Of a stretch of 64,000 bases of DNA, positions 23,508 to 35,605 are shown piece by piece (positions within the stretch are counted from its first letter, which is position 1; every line of letters starts with the position of its first letter). The stretch is from Humulus lupulus. Its lineage: Eukaryota > Streptophyta > Magnoliopsida > Rosales > Cannabaceae. The translations under genes were made by a program, and so were the position numbers. The stretch covers positions 93,701,071 through 93,765,070 of the forward strand of contig NC_084793.1 of assembly GCF_963169125.1 (NCBI RefSeq), read 5' to 3'. The notes below the pieces were generated by a model. It had not been told where the DNA came from, made no database searches, and was given only the letters and a program-made list of their open reading frames with translations.

Positions 23508-24780
23508 CAACCCTCAACCAGCTTATTGCTAGTCTCTAGCAATTCAAGCGAAATAGTAAATGTCAACATGATATATTTTAGGTCAAAAATTATAAAAGAA
23601 CTTAAGTATAATCACAGAATGTTAGTAACAGGTCAACAAGAGTTATCAAAATTACTTCGAATAAATCTAGAGTTGTGAGTGTGTGCACCAAACTTGAACC
23701 TTCTTACCGCAAACCATAACACATAAAGCCTTCGAAATTATGCCAAGTAAAAGTCTCAACTCCAATAACCTCTCATGTAATTGAAAATGTTTAAAGTTTA
23801 AGGGTTTCACTTGTGAAGTTGGAAAAGAAGTAAGCACTCATCAAATGGGTATGTATTTAGGAAAAACTCTTAAATAATTATTGAAACAAAGATAAGAAAT
23901 AAACTATTTGGACAACCACCATAAATAGTACCACAAAACCAGTTTTTCGGGAATTCTAAATTAAATAGACAATCTTTACATTTATTCTAAGAGCCATAAA
24001 ATAAGATATGAAATTAATAAACACACCCCCCCCCCCCACTTTTTTTTTTTTGAACACAAGAGACAACATAATTGAAAATGATAGAACTATTGCTCTTTCT
24101 TCTTTTTTTTTTCTATCTTTTTCTTTTTCTTTTTCTTTTTCTTCTTTTTTTTTCTTTTTTTTTCATGAAGAACATAATAAAAGGCTCTCTAATAAGATTT
24201 GTCTATAGAAAATATTATCCCTAAAACATTATCCATTCATACCACAATACCTTGTCTCAATAATTATAACAATTTCTAAGAATCAATAAAAAAAAATTAA
24301 GTTGTTTTCTCAAGTCTCACCTCTCCCAGAAAATAATGAATTCTTAAACAAGGCAAATTTCTAATCAAATACGTGCTAATCAACCATCTTACCACAATGT
24401 TTGGCATGTGCATTAGGTAACTCTAGAGAAACTCTTAGGAATACAGATAACAAAAATTGACTCAACATGAACGTGAAAAATTAATTTTAAAAAATTTGAC
24501 CGTGAAAATATTAAATATGAAAAAAATTAACATGAACGTGCATGAATATGCTCACCACCCCCAACCAAAATCTGACATTGTCCTCAATGTCTCAAAAGAT
24601 AATAAATGTAAAAAGAGCAGGGAAAGAGAACACCTGGATAGCGAGCGTCGAGTGATAGAGCGAATATTGATTCTCTAAAACATGAAAAATTGAAAACACA
24701 AAATGGTAACAAATAAAATAAAATGACAAAAGGGAAATAAACAGAAAACAAACCTATGTACAAACAATTTGGAACACTAT
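23508..24780 (-). other. Non-coding spacer between Athila integrase and 3' LTR
   Basis: Minus strand TGGTTGAGGGTTG at 23508-23520 is the probable polypurine tract. The rest is AT-rich, with a 13-C run at 24026-24038, a T run, and a 70-bp pyrimidine tract (ctttttctttt repeats) at 24090-24165. Athila relatives often carry an env-like ORF here; I cannot read one in this copy. Confidence 0.55.
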
Positions 24781-25992
24781 TCAGACTTGGTAAGCCGGTT
24801 CCATGAGAGTGACTTCTTCAGGCTGGGTCACCCTCTCTATGTAGTGTTTCCATCGTTGGCCATTTACTTTGAATTCTCTCCCATCAATTGGGTCTATGAC
24901 CTCAATAGTATCGTTGGGAAAGAAAGATTTCACAACATATGGGCCAGTCCACCTTTATCTCAAATTGCCAGGGTGGATATGCAGGCGAGAGTCATAAAGA
25001 TGTACTCGTTGGTTTGGCTCAAATTCTTTTCTTAGGATCTGCTTGTCATGGACCACTTTCGTTTTAGCCTTGTAGATCCTAGAGTTGTCATAAGCATCGT
25101 TTCTTAACTCTTCAATTTCTGACAACTGAAGCTTACGATTGAGTCCTGCCGCCTTGAGATCAAAATTGAGGGTTTTAACTGCCCAATAAGCTTTGTGTTC
25201 TAGCTCAACACGAAGGTGGTAGGTTTTACCATAGACTAGCCTATAAGGAGACATACCAAGTTGAGTTTTGTAAGCAGTGCGGTATGCCCAGAGAGCATCG
25301 AGAAGTCATGAGGACCAATCTTTGCGGTCAGGATCAACCATATTTTCTAAGATTTGCTTAATTTCTCGGTTGGCTAACTCAGCTTGGCCATTTGTCTATG
25401 GGTGATAAGGCAATGCAACCTTATGAATTACACCATATTTTTGCAGTAAGGTCTCAAAAGAATAGTTGCAAAAATGGGTGGCTTGATCACTTATGATAGC
25501 GCGAGGTGTGCCAACCCTAGATAACACATTTTCCTTTAAGAATTTCACAACAGTTGTGTTATCATTATTTCGACAAGGCACAGCTTCCACCCATTTTGAG
25601 ACATAGTCTATGGCGAGGAGAGTGTAAAGGTAGCCAGAAGAAGGTGGAAATGGTCCCATAAAGTCTATCCCTCAACAATCGAATATTTCTATTACAAGAA
25701 TTGGGTTTAATGGCATCATATGTCATCGAGACAGGGCACCTAATTTCTGACACCTTTCACATGATCGACAGAAATTGTTAGTGTCTTTGAACAAAGTGGG
25801 CCAATAAAGACCACACTGTAAGATTTTTGCAGCAGTCTTTTTCATAGAAAAATGACCACCACAAGCTTCATTATGACAAAAGTTCAGAACACTAAAAATT
25901 TCATCATCTGGAATGCAGCAACTCATAATTTTGTCGGGGCAATACTTGAAAAGATATGGGTCGTCCCAATAGAAGTTACGAACCTCAACCAA
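24781..25992 (-). pseudogene. Athila integrase
   Basis: From 25992 down: the zinc-binding part CHNEACGGHFSMKKTAAKIL, then CRSCERCQKLG. The core shows LLAIDYVSKWVEAVP (Asp) and IISDQATHFCNYSF (Asp; the usual SDGGTHF is altered). PYHPQTNGQAELANREIK-like sequence spans 25400-25350, with a stop just after [14 protein letters not shown], HVxLxxR-like segments and GPYVVKSFFPNDTIEVI follow. The frame ends PEEVTLMEPAYQV, TGA at 24781-24783. Several stops and a frame change near 25310 and 25670 make it inactive. Confidence 0.85.
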
Positions 25993-26007
25993 AAATTTAC
26001 GCTTATC

Positions 26008-26640
26008 TTATGCACTCCATGCAGTTGGAAGTTTGCCAGTCACTAAGTAATTAACGATATGAGCGTACCATGGCAACTTAGTGACTGCAAAGGGATGTTC
26101 ATTAGGGAAGTCATCTCGAATGGCTGGGCCATCAACGGAATCAGAAAATTCAAGACGAGATAAGTGGTCCGCTACCACGTTTTCAACTCCCTTCTTGTCT
26201 TTTATGGTCAGATCAAATTCCTGTAACAGAAGGATCCACCTAATTAAATGCACCTTAGCATCCTTTTTGGAAAGGATGTATTTTAAGGCGGAATGGTCTG
26301 TAAAGACTGTGATAGGTGAACCAATCAGGTAGGAACGAAACTTGTCAAGTGCGGATACTACAGCCAATAACTCTTTTTCAGTGATAGAATAGTTCATTTG
26401 AGCACTTTTTAGAGTTCTACTTGCGTAATAAACAACGAAGGGCTTCCCTCCCTTCTTTGACCTAAGACGGCCCTTATAGCATAATTTCTAGCATCACACA
26501 TGACTTCGAATGGTAAGTTCCAATCTGGTGGCTGAATGATAGGGGCAAAAGTGAGTTTTGCAACGAGCGTTCAGAAAGATTCCTCACACTTAGGTGTCCA
26601 ACTGAACACAACATCTTTTGCTAGGAGGTTTGACAAAGGG
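26008..26640 (-). pseudogene. Athila RNase H
   Basis: YSITEKELLAVVSALDKFRS (Glu), VFTDHSALKYILSKKDAK (Asp) and DKKGVENVVADHLSRLEF (Asp) give the standard retroelement RNase H. Upstream on the minus strand, KPFVVYYASRTLKSAQMNYS is read around 26440-26390. Between about 26460 and 26640 the RT connection is frame-broken. Unlike the Tat copies, no second archaeal-type RNase H follows. Confidence 0.85.
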
Positions 26641-27786
26641 CGAACAATTGTCGAGAAATTTTGTATGAACCTCCTATAGAATCCTACATGCCCATGATAT
26701 GAGTTCAATCTTTGATTGATCAACCTCAATTCCTCATTCCGACACGACATGCCCCAAGACTATGCCTGATGGCACCATGAAATGACACTTTTCCCAGTTG
26801 AGTACCAAGCCCTTCTCTTTGCAACATTTAAGCACAGACTCTAAATTGAGAAGGCTTGACTCAAAGGAATCTCCAAAGACTATCAAATCATCCATGAATA
26901 CTTCCATACATTTCTCGATCATATCACTAAATATGCTCATCACGCATCGCTGGAAAGTGGCTGAAGCATTGCACAGGCCAAATGGCATTCGCCGAAAGGC
27001 AAAAGTACCAAAAGGACAAGTGAATGTGGTCTTATCCTGATCTTCTAAGGCAATCTCAATTTGGTAATACCCTGAATAACCATCGAGAAAACTAAAGAAA
27101 GGATGACCTACCACACGCTCCAATATTTGATCGATGAATGGAAGTGGAAAATGGTCTTTGCGGGTGGCTGCATTTATTTTTCTATAATCAATGCACATGC
27201 GCCACCCAGTTGTGACCTTGGTAGGAACAAGTTCCCCTTTTACATTATGTACCACTGTTACCCCAGATTTCTTGGGAACAACCTGAGTTGGACTAACCCA
27301 TTTACTGTCAGCAACAGGATAGATTATGCCAGAATTAAGAAGTTTCAAGACTTCAGTCTTAACTACTTCCTTCATCGTTGGGTTCAATCTTCTTTGAGGG
27401 TCACGACGTGGTATAGCCGCATCTTCCAATTGAATGTGATGGGAGCAAATTAAAGGACTAATACCTTTGATGTCAGTTATCGTCCATCCTAATGCATCTC
27501 GTTGTTCTTGCAACACATTGATGAGTTGGCGCTCTTGTGTGGCATTGATCTTGGAGGATATTATGACAGGAAAAGTGTTGTCAGCTCCCAGGAAAACATG
27601 CTTAAGACCCTCGGGAAGTTGTGCCAACTTTGGTTGAGGAGCTTCTTCAATGGATGGTTTTGCTGTTTCTCGATCTTGAGGGATTTCCTCAAAGATTAGA
27701 TTCCAAAACATGGTTCTTCTAGCCTGTGAGTGTTTGACGATTTCAAGGTTGATTGTAGACTCATCGGCCTCAGAACTTTCTGAAAT
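26641..27786 (-). pseudogene. Athila reverse transcriptase
   Basis: An open stretch from 27711 to 26734 reads CIDYRKINAATRKDHFPLPF, FFSFLDGYSGYYQIEIALED, FGTFAFRRMPFGLCNASATF and MEVFMDDLIVFGDSF. The F-M-D-D box is the catalytic motif; the remaining Asp lies in SFLDGYS. Upstream residues ISESSEADES continue in the protease frame, so only the TAA at 27787-27789 separates them. Downstream the frame breaks near 26730. Confidence 0.9.
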
Positions 27787-28878
27787 TTAGAAGAGGTTAT
27801 TAAAATGACTAGATGTGTATTTTGATTCGACCTCTTCTGAAATAAGTGTATCGATCAGATAGGATTGGAAACACTCATCGTTATCAGGTGATTGTTTGTC
27901 GATGTGGAAAACATTCACTTCTAGAGTCATGTTCACAAAAGAGATTTTCACGAGACCATTCCTACAGTTAATTAGTGCATTTGCTGTTGTGAGAAAAGGT
28001 CTACTGAGAATGATGGGAATTTTGGACTCTATACTCACTTCAGATTGAGTGTTCAAGATGAGAAAATCAACAGGGTAATAGAATTTTTCAATTTGAATCA
28101 GAATGTCTTTTACTATTCCCCGAGGTTTCCTAACTGATCGATCAGCCAGTTGTAGCACCACGAATGTGGGCTTGAGTTCTCCTAGACCTAATTGCAAGTA
28201 TATTGAATATGGCATGAGATTTACACTTGCTCCTAAGTCTAGAAGGGCTTGACCAAATTTCTGCTCCACAATTTGGCATGAGATGGTGGGACAACCAGGA
28301 TCTTTGTACTTAGGCGGTGTCTTGCAGTCAATTACTGTGCTAGCTTGTTCTGGCAAGAATGCAATTTTCTTGACATGGTGCTTTCTTTTAACGGTGCACA
28401 AATCCTTGATAACCTTGGCATAAGCCGGCACTATTTTGATCACATGCAACAATGGCAAGTTGATCTTCACTTGTGTTAAAAGGTCTAGGATTTCACCATT
28501 ATTTTCCAGTACCTTTCCAATGGATTTCAAAGCTTGAGGAAAGGGTGCCTTTACTGAAATGCTTATTGGCACATCATTATCTGGAGCGGGCATTGACGTA
28601 CTCGTTGTCTTAGTTAACGGTGAAACCGTACTTTGACCACTTCGAGTAGAGATGGCATTATCCTCTTTGAAATTTGTATCTGGTGAGGAGGAGGTTTGTG
28701 CCATGTGTTGCCCTTTTTGATGGATTAGAGGTTGAGTGAGAAGTCTACCATGCTCTTGAATCGCCAAAGTAGTGTTTAGCTTTGTCATTTGGATTTTCAT
28801 GTCTTTCATTTCCTCTACCATTTGTGTGAAACAAGATTTGAGCTCTTGAGTTGAGGCTATTTGAGTTTGCGCAAGCAT
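27787..28878 (-). pseudogene. Athila gag-pol middle part with aspartic protease
   Basis: Open 363-codon stretch bounded by two TAA stops (28879-28881 upstream, 27787-27789 downstream), both in the same frame as the neighbouring parts. It starts with a helical linker (LKSCFTQMVEEMKDMKIQM). After a low-complexity part come INLPLLHVIKIVPAYAKVIK and DPGCPTISCQI, then the protease motif ALLDLGASVNLMPYSIY with catalytic Asp, and PIILSRPFLTTANALIN near its end. It would cut gag-pol. Confidence 0.85.
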
Positions 28879-29899
28879 TTACAAAGTATTCTCAAGAGAA
28901 TTACTTGACTGCATGTTATTTTGAGGAGCAATGTATGCTTTTGGCAGTTGTTGCTGCTCAGGCCTCCATTGGCTTCCAGATGCTTGGTTTGAATCCTTCC
29001 AACTGAAATTTGGATGGTTGCGCCAACCGGGGTTGTAAGTGTTTGAGAAAGGGTTATAAGGCTTCTTGTAATCCCCTAAAGCATTGTAGTGTTCCTCATT
29101 TCCTCCTCTTAACTCACCAAGAGTTGGGCACTCTTGCGGTTGATGTTCCGTCCCTCCACATATGAAGCATGGATCTCGTGTCTCTACCTTTGCAGCCATA
29201 TGGATTCCTCTACCTTCTTGAGATTTGAAAGCCTCAAATTTTTGTCTCAATGATTCAATTTGGCTTTTGACGTTGTCATCTTCCCTTAATTGGTAGATTC
29301 CAGTTGATCGTGGCTTGTCCATAGGACTCGGTCCATTCCATGTGTAGGACTTTTCAGCAAGATCGTCGAGGTACTCGAAAGCTTCATTGGGATCTTTTTG
29401 AAGGAATTCGCCATTGCACATCATTTGTACAAATTGTCTTTGTCTGTTTTGAGACCGTCATATAAATAGTTGATCAGACGCCAGCTTTCATATCTATGAT
29501 GTGGGCATTGATTTATCAAATCTCTAAACCTCTCCCAGAACTGATGGAAAGTTTCATGGTCTTTCTGGATGAAGGTAGAGATTTGCCTCTTAAGGCTGCT
29601 AGTCTTATGGGGCGGGAAATATTTGGCAAAGAATTCTTTTGTCATTTCATCCCATGTTCCAATAGATCTAGGCCTTAAGGAATACAACCAACTTTTTGCT
29701 TTGTCTTTGAGAGAGAAAGGAAAAAATTTCAATCTCACAATGTTGGTGACATCAGCTCGGTTGTTGAATGTAGTCACCACCTCTTCGAATTCCCGTATAT
29801 GCACGTACAGACTCTCATTTTACAACCCATGGAAGGTTGGTAAGAGGTTAATCATGCCGGGTTTGAAATCGAAATTTGGCATATTGTTGGGATACATTA
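28879..29899 (-). pseudogene. Athila gag, main part
   Basis: Capsid reads HIREFEEVVTTFNN, LKFFPFSLKDKAKSWLYSL, WDEMTKEFFAKYFPPHKTSS and HETFHQFWERFRDLINQCPH. The frame ends at 29421. The next frame resumes MMCNGEFLQKDPNEAFEYLD, so a one-base indel near 29430-29450 separates them. A CCHC zinc knuckle, CFICGGTEHQPQEC, lies near 29170-29130. Nearer the start, PNFDFKPGMINLLPTFHGL is followed by a stop near 29820. At 29899 a solo LTR cuts the gene; its start is at 32154. Confidence 0.85.
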
Positions 29900-32067
29900 T
29901 GTAACGACCCGAATTTGCTAATCAGGCTTAGGGCCTTGATTAGAGTGCCTGGAGGGCAATAAGTGATTTAATATGCTTATATGTGGATTTATGTGAATAT
30001 ATGATTATGATGCATGTTTAATTGAGATAAATGTTGTATATATGTGATATGTCTGTACAGCACGATCTGAGACAGTCCTGGGGAGCGGTTAGCCAGAGTA
30101 TCACAATGGGGTAGAGATTTAGACTCGGGGTGAGTCGAGGGGTAATTTGGGTATTAGATGAGTTATGGGGTTATCGGGACATGAAAATAAATATTTGGAA
30201 ATATATTTGAGGATAGAATGTCTAGGCGGGAATATTTGGGAAATTTACCATTTTGCCCTCGGGGACGTTTTGGTACCCCGAGCCATGAGGTAACCCTTTA
30301 GACTTAAGTCAAATAAACAAAAAAGGGGAGAATTGTCTAGAAACATGAGGAACCGACACATATTCTCTTTGAACTGAAGATAGCTCTTGTCTCTCTCTCT
30401 CTTTCACTCTCTAAGACAAAACTCAAAGGGAACTCAAAGGAATTTGCTAAGAATCAAAGGGATTTCAGCTGGGATACTCTAGGAACTTGAAGCTTGGGGA
30501 TTTGAGGATCAAACTCAGGGACCAAGCTCTGCAAGGTAAGCTTTAATTACTAAGGTTTAGTCTTAAATTTCTGCTGGTTATAGGGGCTTGCATGTTAGCT
30601 AAGCTTGATTTATCTTTGGGTGTTCTAGCTGAGTTTTTGGTGCATATTTTAATGGGGTCTTGATGTTGTTTCTGAGCTGGAATAACTGTGCTGGATATCT
30701 AGGAATGTTGGCCAAGTTTTTGGATGAATTGGATTGAGGAAAGGCTTAGAGAATGGTGTGAAAATCAGGGTTCGGTGGGGAGCGCCGCGGCTCTAGGAGG
30801 GGTGCGCTGCGGCCTGTGTGCGCGCGCGACCATGGGAGGCCAAGAAGCTCAAGCGCGCCGCGGCGCTTGGTGGACGCGTCGCGGCCCGTGTGGGGGTCAG
30901 TGAGGTGCTAGCCTCTGTTTCGAGGCTAGCTGCGGCTCTTGTGGGTGGGGTCGCGGCCCTTAGAGCCAGTTTGAGTTTTTAGGGTATTTTAGGCTTGGGA
31001 ACTTAAGGGGTAAGGCTCGGGAAAGATTTTATCACCCGGATTGATAGAATTCAAGGTCCCAGAGGTTGGGGTTATGTCTCGAAGTTATTTATTGGATTAG
31101 AATTTGATGGATGGACATTATTAATGTGTTGTGACTAGGGTTTCGATGAGGCTCACGTTAGAGGACTGTGCTCGGGGCATTGGTGCTCAGAAAGCTCGGA
31201 ACTCAGGTAAGAAAACCCCTGTTCCCATAGAGCTTGTGTGCAGGGCTGAGCCCAATGTGTTTTAATGGAATTGATATGCAGGGTCGAGCCCAATATGTTA
31301 GAACTGCAGGGCATAACCCTTTATCTGTTTATGCTGGAATTTTGTACTTGCTAGTTATATTATGTGTGTTATTCTATGAGTGAACGGCAAGAGCCGAGAA
31401 CGGTGTAGATCAAGAACGGCGAGGGGCCAGGAATGGCGTTGGGCACGTTGAGTGCAAGGCCGAGAATGGCAGAGGGCCGGGAGCAGCGTTGAGCATGTAG
31501 AGCGCGAGCTGCCAGGGCGGGTCCCTAAAAGGATACCTGGGATATCCTTACGGCGTGGTCCGCGAACCCAGGGCTTGGTAAACGCCTGGGATGGCTAGGC
31601 CGTATGTGTTTAGCCATTGGTGGCCTGTTTTTATGCTTGACTTATGTGTTGCATATGTTATCTGTTTGTGGGTTTTCTTGCTGGGCTTTGGCTCACAGAT
31701 GCTCTGTGGTGCAGGTAAGGGTAAGGAGAAGATCAACCAACCATGAGTACAGCAGGCGTGAGGCAGCGTGTACATGTTTGGCCAGCCTGGCTGCCACAGC
31801 CAGAGGATTTTGGGAGATGTTTGTGATAAATGTAGATTTTGTCGTTTAGCCGACTTAACACAGTTTTTATGTTGTAAATATTTCTAAACTGTATTTTGGG
31901 ATCCCAAGTGTAAAACTTTTATGATTTACTATGAAAGATTACTATCGCCAATGTTTTTCCTTTGTTTACAGCTTAATTACACTGTTTGACCTAAAACCTC
32001 GATTAGCGAGTTAAAAGCACGTTTTTAAACTCACTTAGTAACGGCTCTAAGGAAGTAGGGCGTTACA
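29900..32067 (+). mobile_element. Solo LTR (2,168 bp) inside Athila gag
   Basis: Begins TGTAACGACCCG, ends GGGCGTTACA, with an exact 5-bp TSD catta at 29895-29899 and 32068-32072. Removing it restores the gag reading PSCIMYPNNMPNF. The first 100 bp match the reverse complement of 45050-45145 (gccttgattag, gccwgggagggc), so both come from one family of long-LTR gypsy elements, probably Tekay/Del type. No internal genes, so LTR-LTR recombination is inferred. Confidence 0.9.
30775..30965. other. GC-rich CpG-dense island within the solo LTR
   Basis: In an AT-rich LTR this block is very rich in CpG: gagcgccgcggctctagg, cgcgcgcgacc, gccgcggcgcttg (30857-30869) and gcgtcgcggcccgtg. A related block lies at 42645-42740 in the other member of the family. 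The 13-mer at 30857 recurs in the unrelated LTR at 60213. Confidence 0.7.
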
Positions 32068-32154
32068 CATTATGCATGAAGGTGTGGCTGTACGCGTAGG
32101 ACGTAAATATTCCTGTAGCGTTCTTGGTTGGACTTCATCTTGATGAGCCATCAT
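32068..32154 (-). pseudogene. Athila gag, N-terminal part
   Basis: From ATG at 32154 (or 32151) the minus strand reads MAHQDEVQPRTLQEYLRPTR, then TATPSCIM, where the solo LTR splits the frame. Codons continue at 29894. The 5' leader lies at 32155-32715 and contains no other frame I trust. Confidence 0.8.
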
Positions 32155-32715
32155 GGGTGGTTCAGGAAGTCATCGGGAGTGTTTGAACGAATGGAAGAAA
32201 ACGACGAACTAGGAGGGTTTTCTAAAGTTTCTACTTGTTGTCTCACAAATCTCCCTAGTGCGTCTCTGTTTCGTGGCATATATATTTATTTTGTAAGTAT
32301 TATAAGTGCAAGTGTGTAATAATGTAATAAGTATACACCAAAATGTTCCCAGGCCAATTGGGAAGGCTGCCAAGGTACCACTTAGGCCCAAGAGCTTTTC
32401 TAGAACTCCCCGAGGTTCTTAGAAAAGATTGGAGGGTAATGCTAACACATACCTTATTTAAGAACCAATTTTTCTAATACAGAACAAGTTTGGTTTTTAC
32501 TAATTTCCACAATTACACAAATGTTCTCAATACTTTTTTTTTATGCTTTTTTCGGAAAAAACCTAAATCTAGAAAATAAAATTATAAACCTAAAAAAAAT
32601 GAATAAATAAAAATAAAAATTACTAAGGAAAAATAAAATAAAAGAGAAATTAAGAAAAAATTATACTACTTAAAAAAATTAATTTACTATGCAAACCTTT
32701 AATTGTAGAATTACC

Positions 32716-32733
32716 TCCCCGACAACGGCGCCA
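32716..32733 (-). promoter_or_regulatory. Primer binding site of the Athila element
   Basis: The minus strand reads TGGCGCCGTTGTCGGGGA a few bases after the 5' LTR end (...GATATCA). One base differs from the common TGGCGCCGTTGCCGGGGA of Athila-like elements. This fixes the element's orientation. Confidence 0.9.
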
Positions 32734-32738
32734 AAAAT

Positions 32739-34150
32739 TGATATCGCCCAATAACTCCTAAGTGGTCGTAGTAGTAATCGAGTTATGTCGTATCCACAGA
32801 GAGGTAAAATACAAGTAAAAAGAAAGATTAGTAAATCAGAAATAATAAACTTTGAAATAATGTAACTTTGAAAAAGAATATAAACATTAAATAAACAAAA
32901 TCGAGGAATTCGAATCAGAAAGAAAATATGGAAGGCATAAGTTTCATTCATGCAAACATATATATATTTTAATAAAATTGATTCATTCTACTCAACTATA
33001 ATTCTACACCATTAATTATAGTTGGAAAATATATATAATAAAGCTCACCTTAAAATATGTTATTTAATTAAATTATACTAACTTCTAATTTTAAAAACCA
33101 ATCACATTATATACCTTAGAGCGACAAAATATCAATGGCAGAATGCAGTAAAAAGCATATAATATAACAAATATCCTAAATTAAATTAAGAGCCTAAATT
33201 ACATAAGAAAAGCATGACTAGACTTATGTAAAAGACACTAATAAATTTAGAATAAAAATTAGAAGAAAATAAATTTAATTGTAACAAAGATATAGAAATG
33301 AAGAACAAAATAAAGAATCAATATATTAAAAAATATAATGTGAAATATGAACTTCACTCTAGCTTTTCCACAAGAGAATTTAGCCTAAAATAGGCATTGT
33401 TTTCACTCAAAGAAATGCGAAAGAAAAATAGGAAAATTAATAAATAAGTGTTTTTCTCTCCAACAATACTCTCTACACTCCCTTCCACAATCTGATATTT
33501 TTTCCTACATTTGGTTCTCTATTTATAGCGGAAATAGGACCCAAAATGTGTTAAAATCGTGTACAAAAGAGTGGGAAAATGGCTACAAAAACTTATGGAA
33601 GTGGAGCAAATGGTGTTGGGTCGTGGGGGACAAGGAGGCCACGTGGCGGAAGCTGATTGGCTCGGCAGCTGGTGCAGCAGGAGCATGGGGGACAGCTGCC
33701 AAGAGGTGGAACGTGTGGCGTCTCTTGGTTGGCTCGTCAGGTGCGGCAGGCTGACAGGTGGCAGCGCGCCAGGCGGCAGGTGGTGGCAGCGTGTCAGGCG
33801 GCTGTCAGGCAGCTCGGCTTGGCTCCGTGCGGCTCAGCTAGGCAAATGGCAGGCTGCCATGTAGCAGCGTGGGGGAGCAGCTGTTGGCTTGGGCCTAGGC
33901 TGTTTGGGTTTAATTTTGGGTCATTCCATCTTCAAAAATGCCATTTTCTTCATGATTTCTTCAATTTTAATTATTTCTTTTTCTTTGTGTCAAAATATAT
34001 TTTATTTCCTGAAAATTAAACACAAGTTAAATTAAAATTAACATTTTCAAATATAAAATATATGATAATAAATCCATGAAAAAATTAATTAAAACTTAAT
34101 TAATTTTAAACTTTTAAGACTAATAAAATGATATTTTTGAGCACTAATCA
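32739..34150 (-). mobile_element. 5' LTR of the Athila element
   Basis: 1,412 bp, starting TGATTAGTGC at 34150 and ending GATATCA at 32739 on the minus strand. TATA box CTATAAATAGAG on the minus strand at 33517-33528. It shares the GC-rich core (33640-33890) with the truncated 3' copy. Beyond 34150 the sequence returns to the antisense gene of element C. Confidence 0.9.
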
Positions 34151-34379
34151 GGTCGGCTTCACCCGGAGCATAGCTACTTCTTTCATTGGGCTCTAGAACT
34201 CAACACAATAATTCTTCGGATAGTTTGAGGCCATGACAAGACAAAATGTCTAAAATCTGTCTCGTGGAGGTAATAGAACTCTTATAATGGTCAGCCTCGA
34301 AAAGTTTACTCTTTGAGGAAGGAAGGGAGGTGATTTTTGGGGTTGATGGTTTGGAGGGTTGGCTCGAAGAACTCTCCAT
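34151..34379 (-). pseudogene. Antisense gene (aORF) of Tat element C, 5' fragment
   Basis: From ATG at 34379 the minus strand reads MESSSSQPSKPSTPKITSLP, then KLFEADHYKSSITSTRQILD and ILSCHGLKLSEELL. A stop precedes VLEPNERSSYAPGEAD, and then the Athila LTR cuts it. The reading lines up with FFEAERITSKVTT...KVNKILLSHNIEI in the element D copy, so it is a divergent member of the same family. An open frame extends upstream to 34490 without a clear counterpart. Confidence 0.6.
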
Positions 34380-35593
34380 AATTTTGAAGGATAGTTCGTT
34401 TGGATTGTAAGCGACGGTTACTCTAAACTTGGGGTTGAGAGGAATTGGGCAGATTTCAAGGTCAGGATCAGGGTAAATAGTCAACTGCAACTTTTTTCTT
34501 TTTCCTTATTCGACCTCAGTAATTTGACATCGAAAGTGTGCACGTGTATCCTCAAGCTTGAGATGTTCTTCGTGCTCTTGTATTAGTCGTTGGTTTCAAG
34601 TGAAAGGAGATTCAACTCAAGGCGAAGGAGGATAATAAGCAATGGCAAGGTCGGGCCCCCACCGATACTTCGAAGATTGCATCATCTAACAAGAAAGGAA
34701 AGGGTGAGGGCCCATTCTTTAGAAAGATATGAAAAAGGAAATATATCTTGAGAATTAAAAAAAAAAAGTACGCTGGAAGCAATGAGATAGAAGTTTCGAG
34801 TAATGTGGGCAAATCCGACTCGAAGTATCGAGATTAAACCCACATAAAGTGGGTAGTTAATTCTTAATTTGGGCTATCCTGATTTTCTAGGAAAAAAAGG
34901 GCAGTTACCCAAAATAGGGTTATCATTGGTTTATGCGCATTAAAACCTTACTCTAATGCCCTATGTCTTGTTCAACACGAAACTCGCATCTTGTCTATTT
35001 AAAACTCAGAAAAAATGCCATTTTTAATCATTTCTACCCTACAAAAACCTATTTTTTCCCTAAATATCTCACCCAGACAAATTAAACACCCTCTTTTTCA
35101 ACAAATTTTCAGGAAAAGTTCCAAGAACACATCAAGAACAGAGGAAAACATATGAATAAACAACTCATACATGGGAGATATTAAAAGAAACAAAGTGAAG
35201 AAAATTTACACAAAGTTGATCGAGGAAACGAGCAAAGAGTCAACTGGAAGATTGAGAACAAAGAGGATCGTGTGGAGTCAAATGGGTGAGGGTTGCTTGA
35301 TTTCTTCCGTTTGCAAAACATACGAGAGAGCTCTGGTTTTTGAAGAAGTGAAAGTGGAGATAAAGGGTTAATAAGGGTTTAAATAGGCAAAGAGGTGGTG
35401 ATCGATGAGAAATTTGGACCATTAAAATGTGATCCGAGGGACCACGTTTAACCTCAGAAACTAACAGCAAAAAGGAGAAGAGGGAGGGAGGTGAGCACTG
35501 ACGCATGTCCACACTCGAGTGTGGTAGGTGGACACGTATCCTGAAAGAAAAGTTCAAAAGTTTCCCTTTCACGGGGCTCGAAAAGATAATTTT
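34380..35593 (-). promoter_or_regulatory. Leader and promoter region of the element C antisense gene
   Basis: TATA-like CTATTTAAACC on the minus strand lies at 35377-35387, about 210 bp from the polypurine tract. It is followed by a long pyrimidine-rich leader with no good coding frame. A second TATA-like string lies on the plus strand near 34996, which weakens the call. The spacing agrees with elements A, B and D. Confidence 0.4.
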
Positions 35594-35605
35594 GAGGGGG
35601 AAAAA
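35594..35605 (+). promoter_or_regulatory. Polypurine tract of element C
   Basis: gagggggaaaaa directly abuts the TG of the 3' LTR. Confidence 0.85.

Larger units (their letters stand above)
22551..34150 (-). mobile_element. Athila-lineage Ty3/gypsy element, minus strand
   Basis: Minus-strand order is 5' LTR (34150 to 32739), PBS, gag, protease, RT, RNase H, integrase, a long 3' spacer, polypurine tract and a truncated 3' LTR. The RT wording (FFSFLDGYSGYYQI, VFMDDLIVFG) and the PBS (TGGCGCCGTTGTCGGGGA on the minus strand) fit the Athila lineage. Its gag is split by a solo LTR. Gag-pol is nearly one frame, broken by a few stops and one frameshift, so the copy is younger than its host element C. 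I see no env-like ORF in the 1.3-kb spacer. Confidence 0.85.

Noticed and set aside
29900..32067. DNA transposon with 7-bp TIR TGTAACG/CGTTACA
   Set aside because: TG...CA ends, 5-bp TSD, length and similarity to another solo LTR fit an LTR better.
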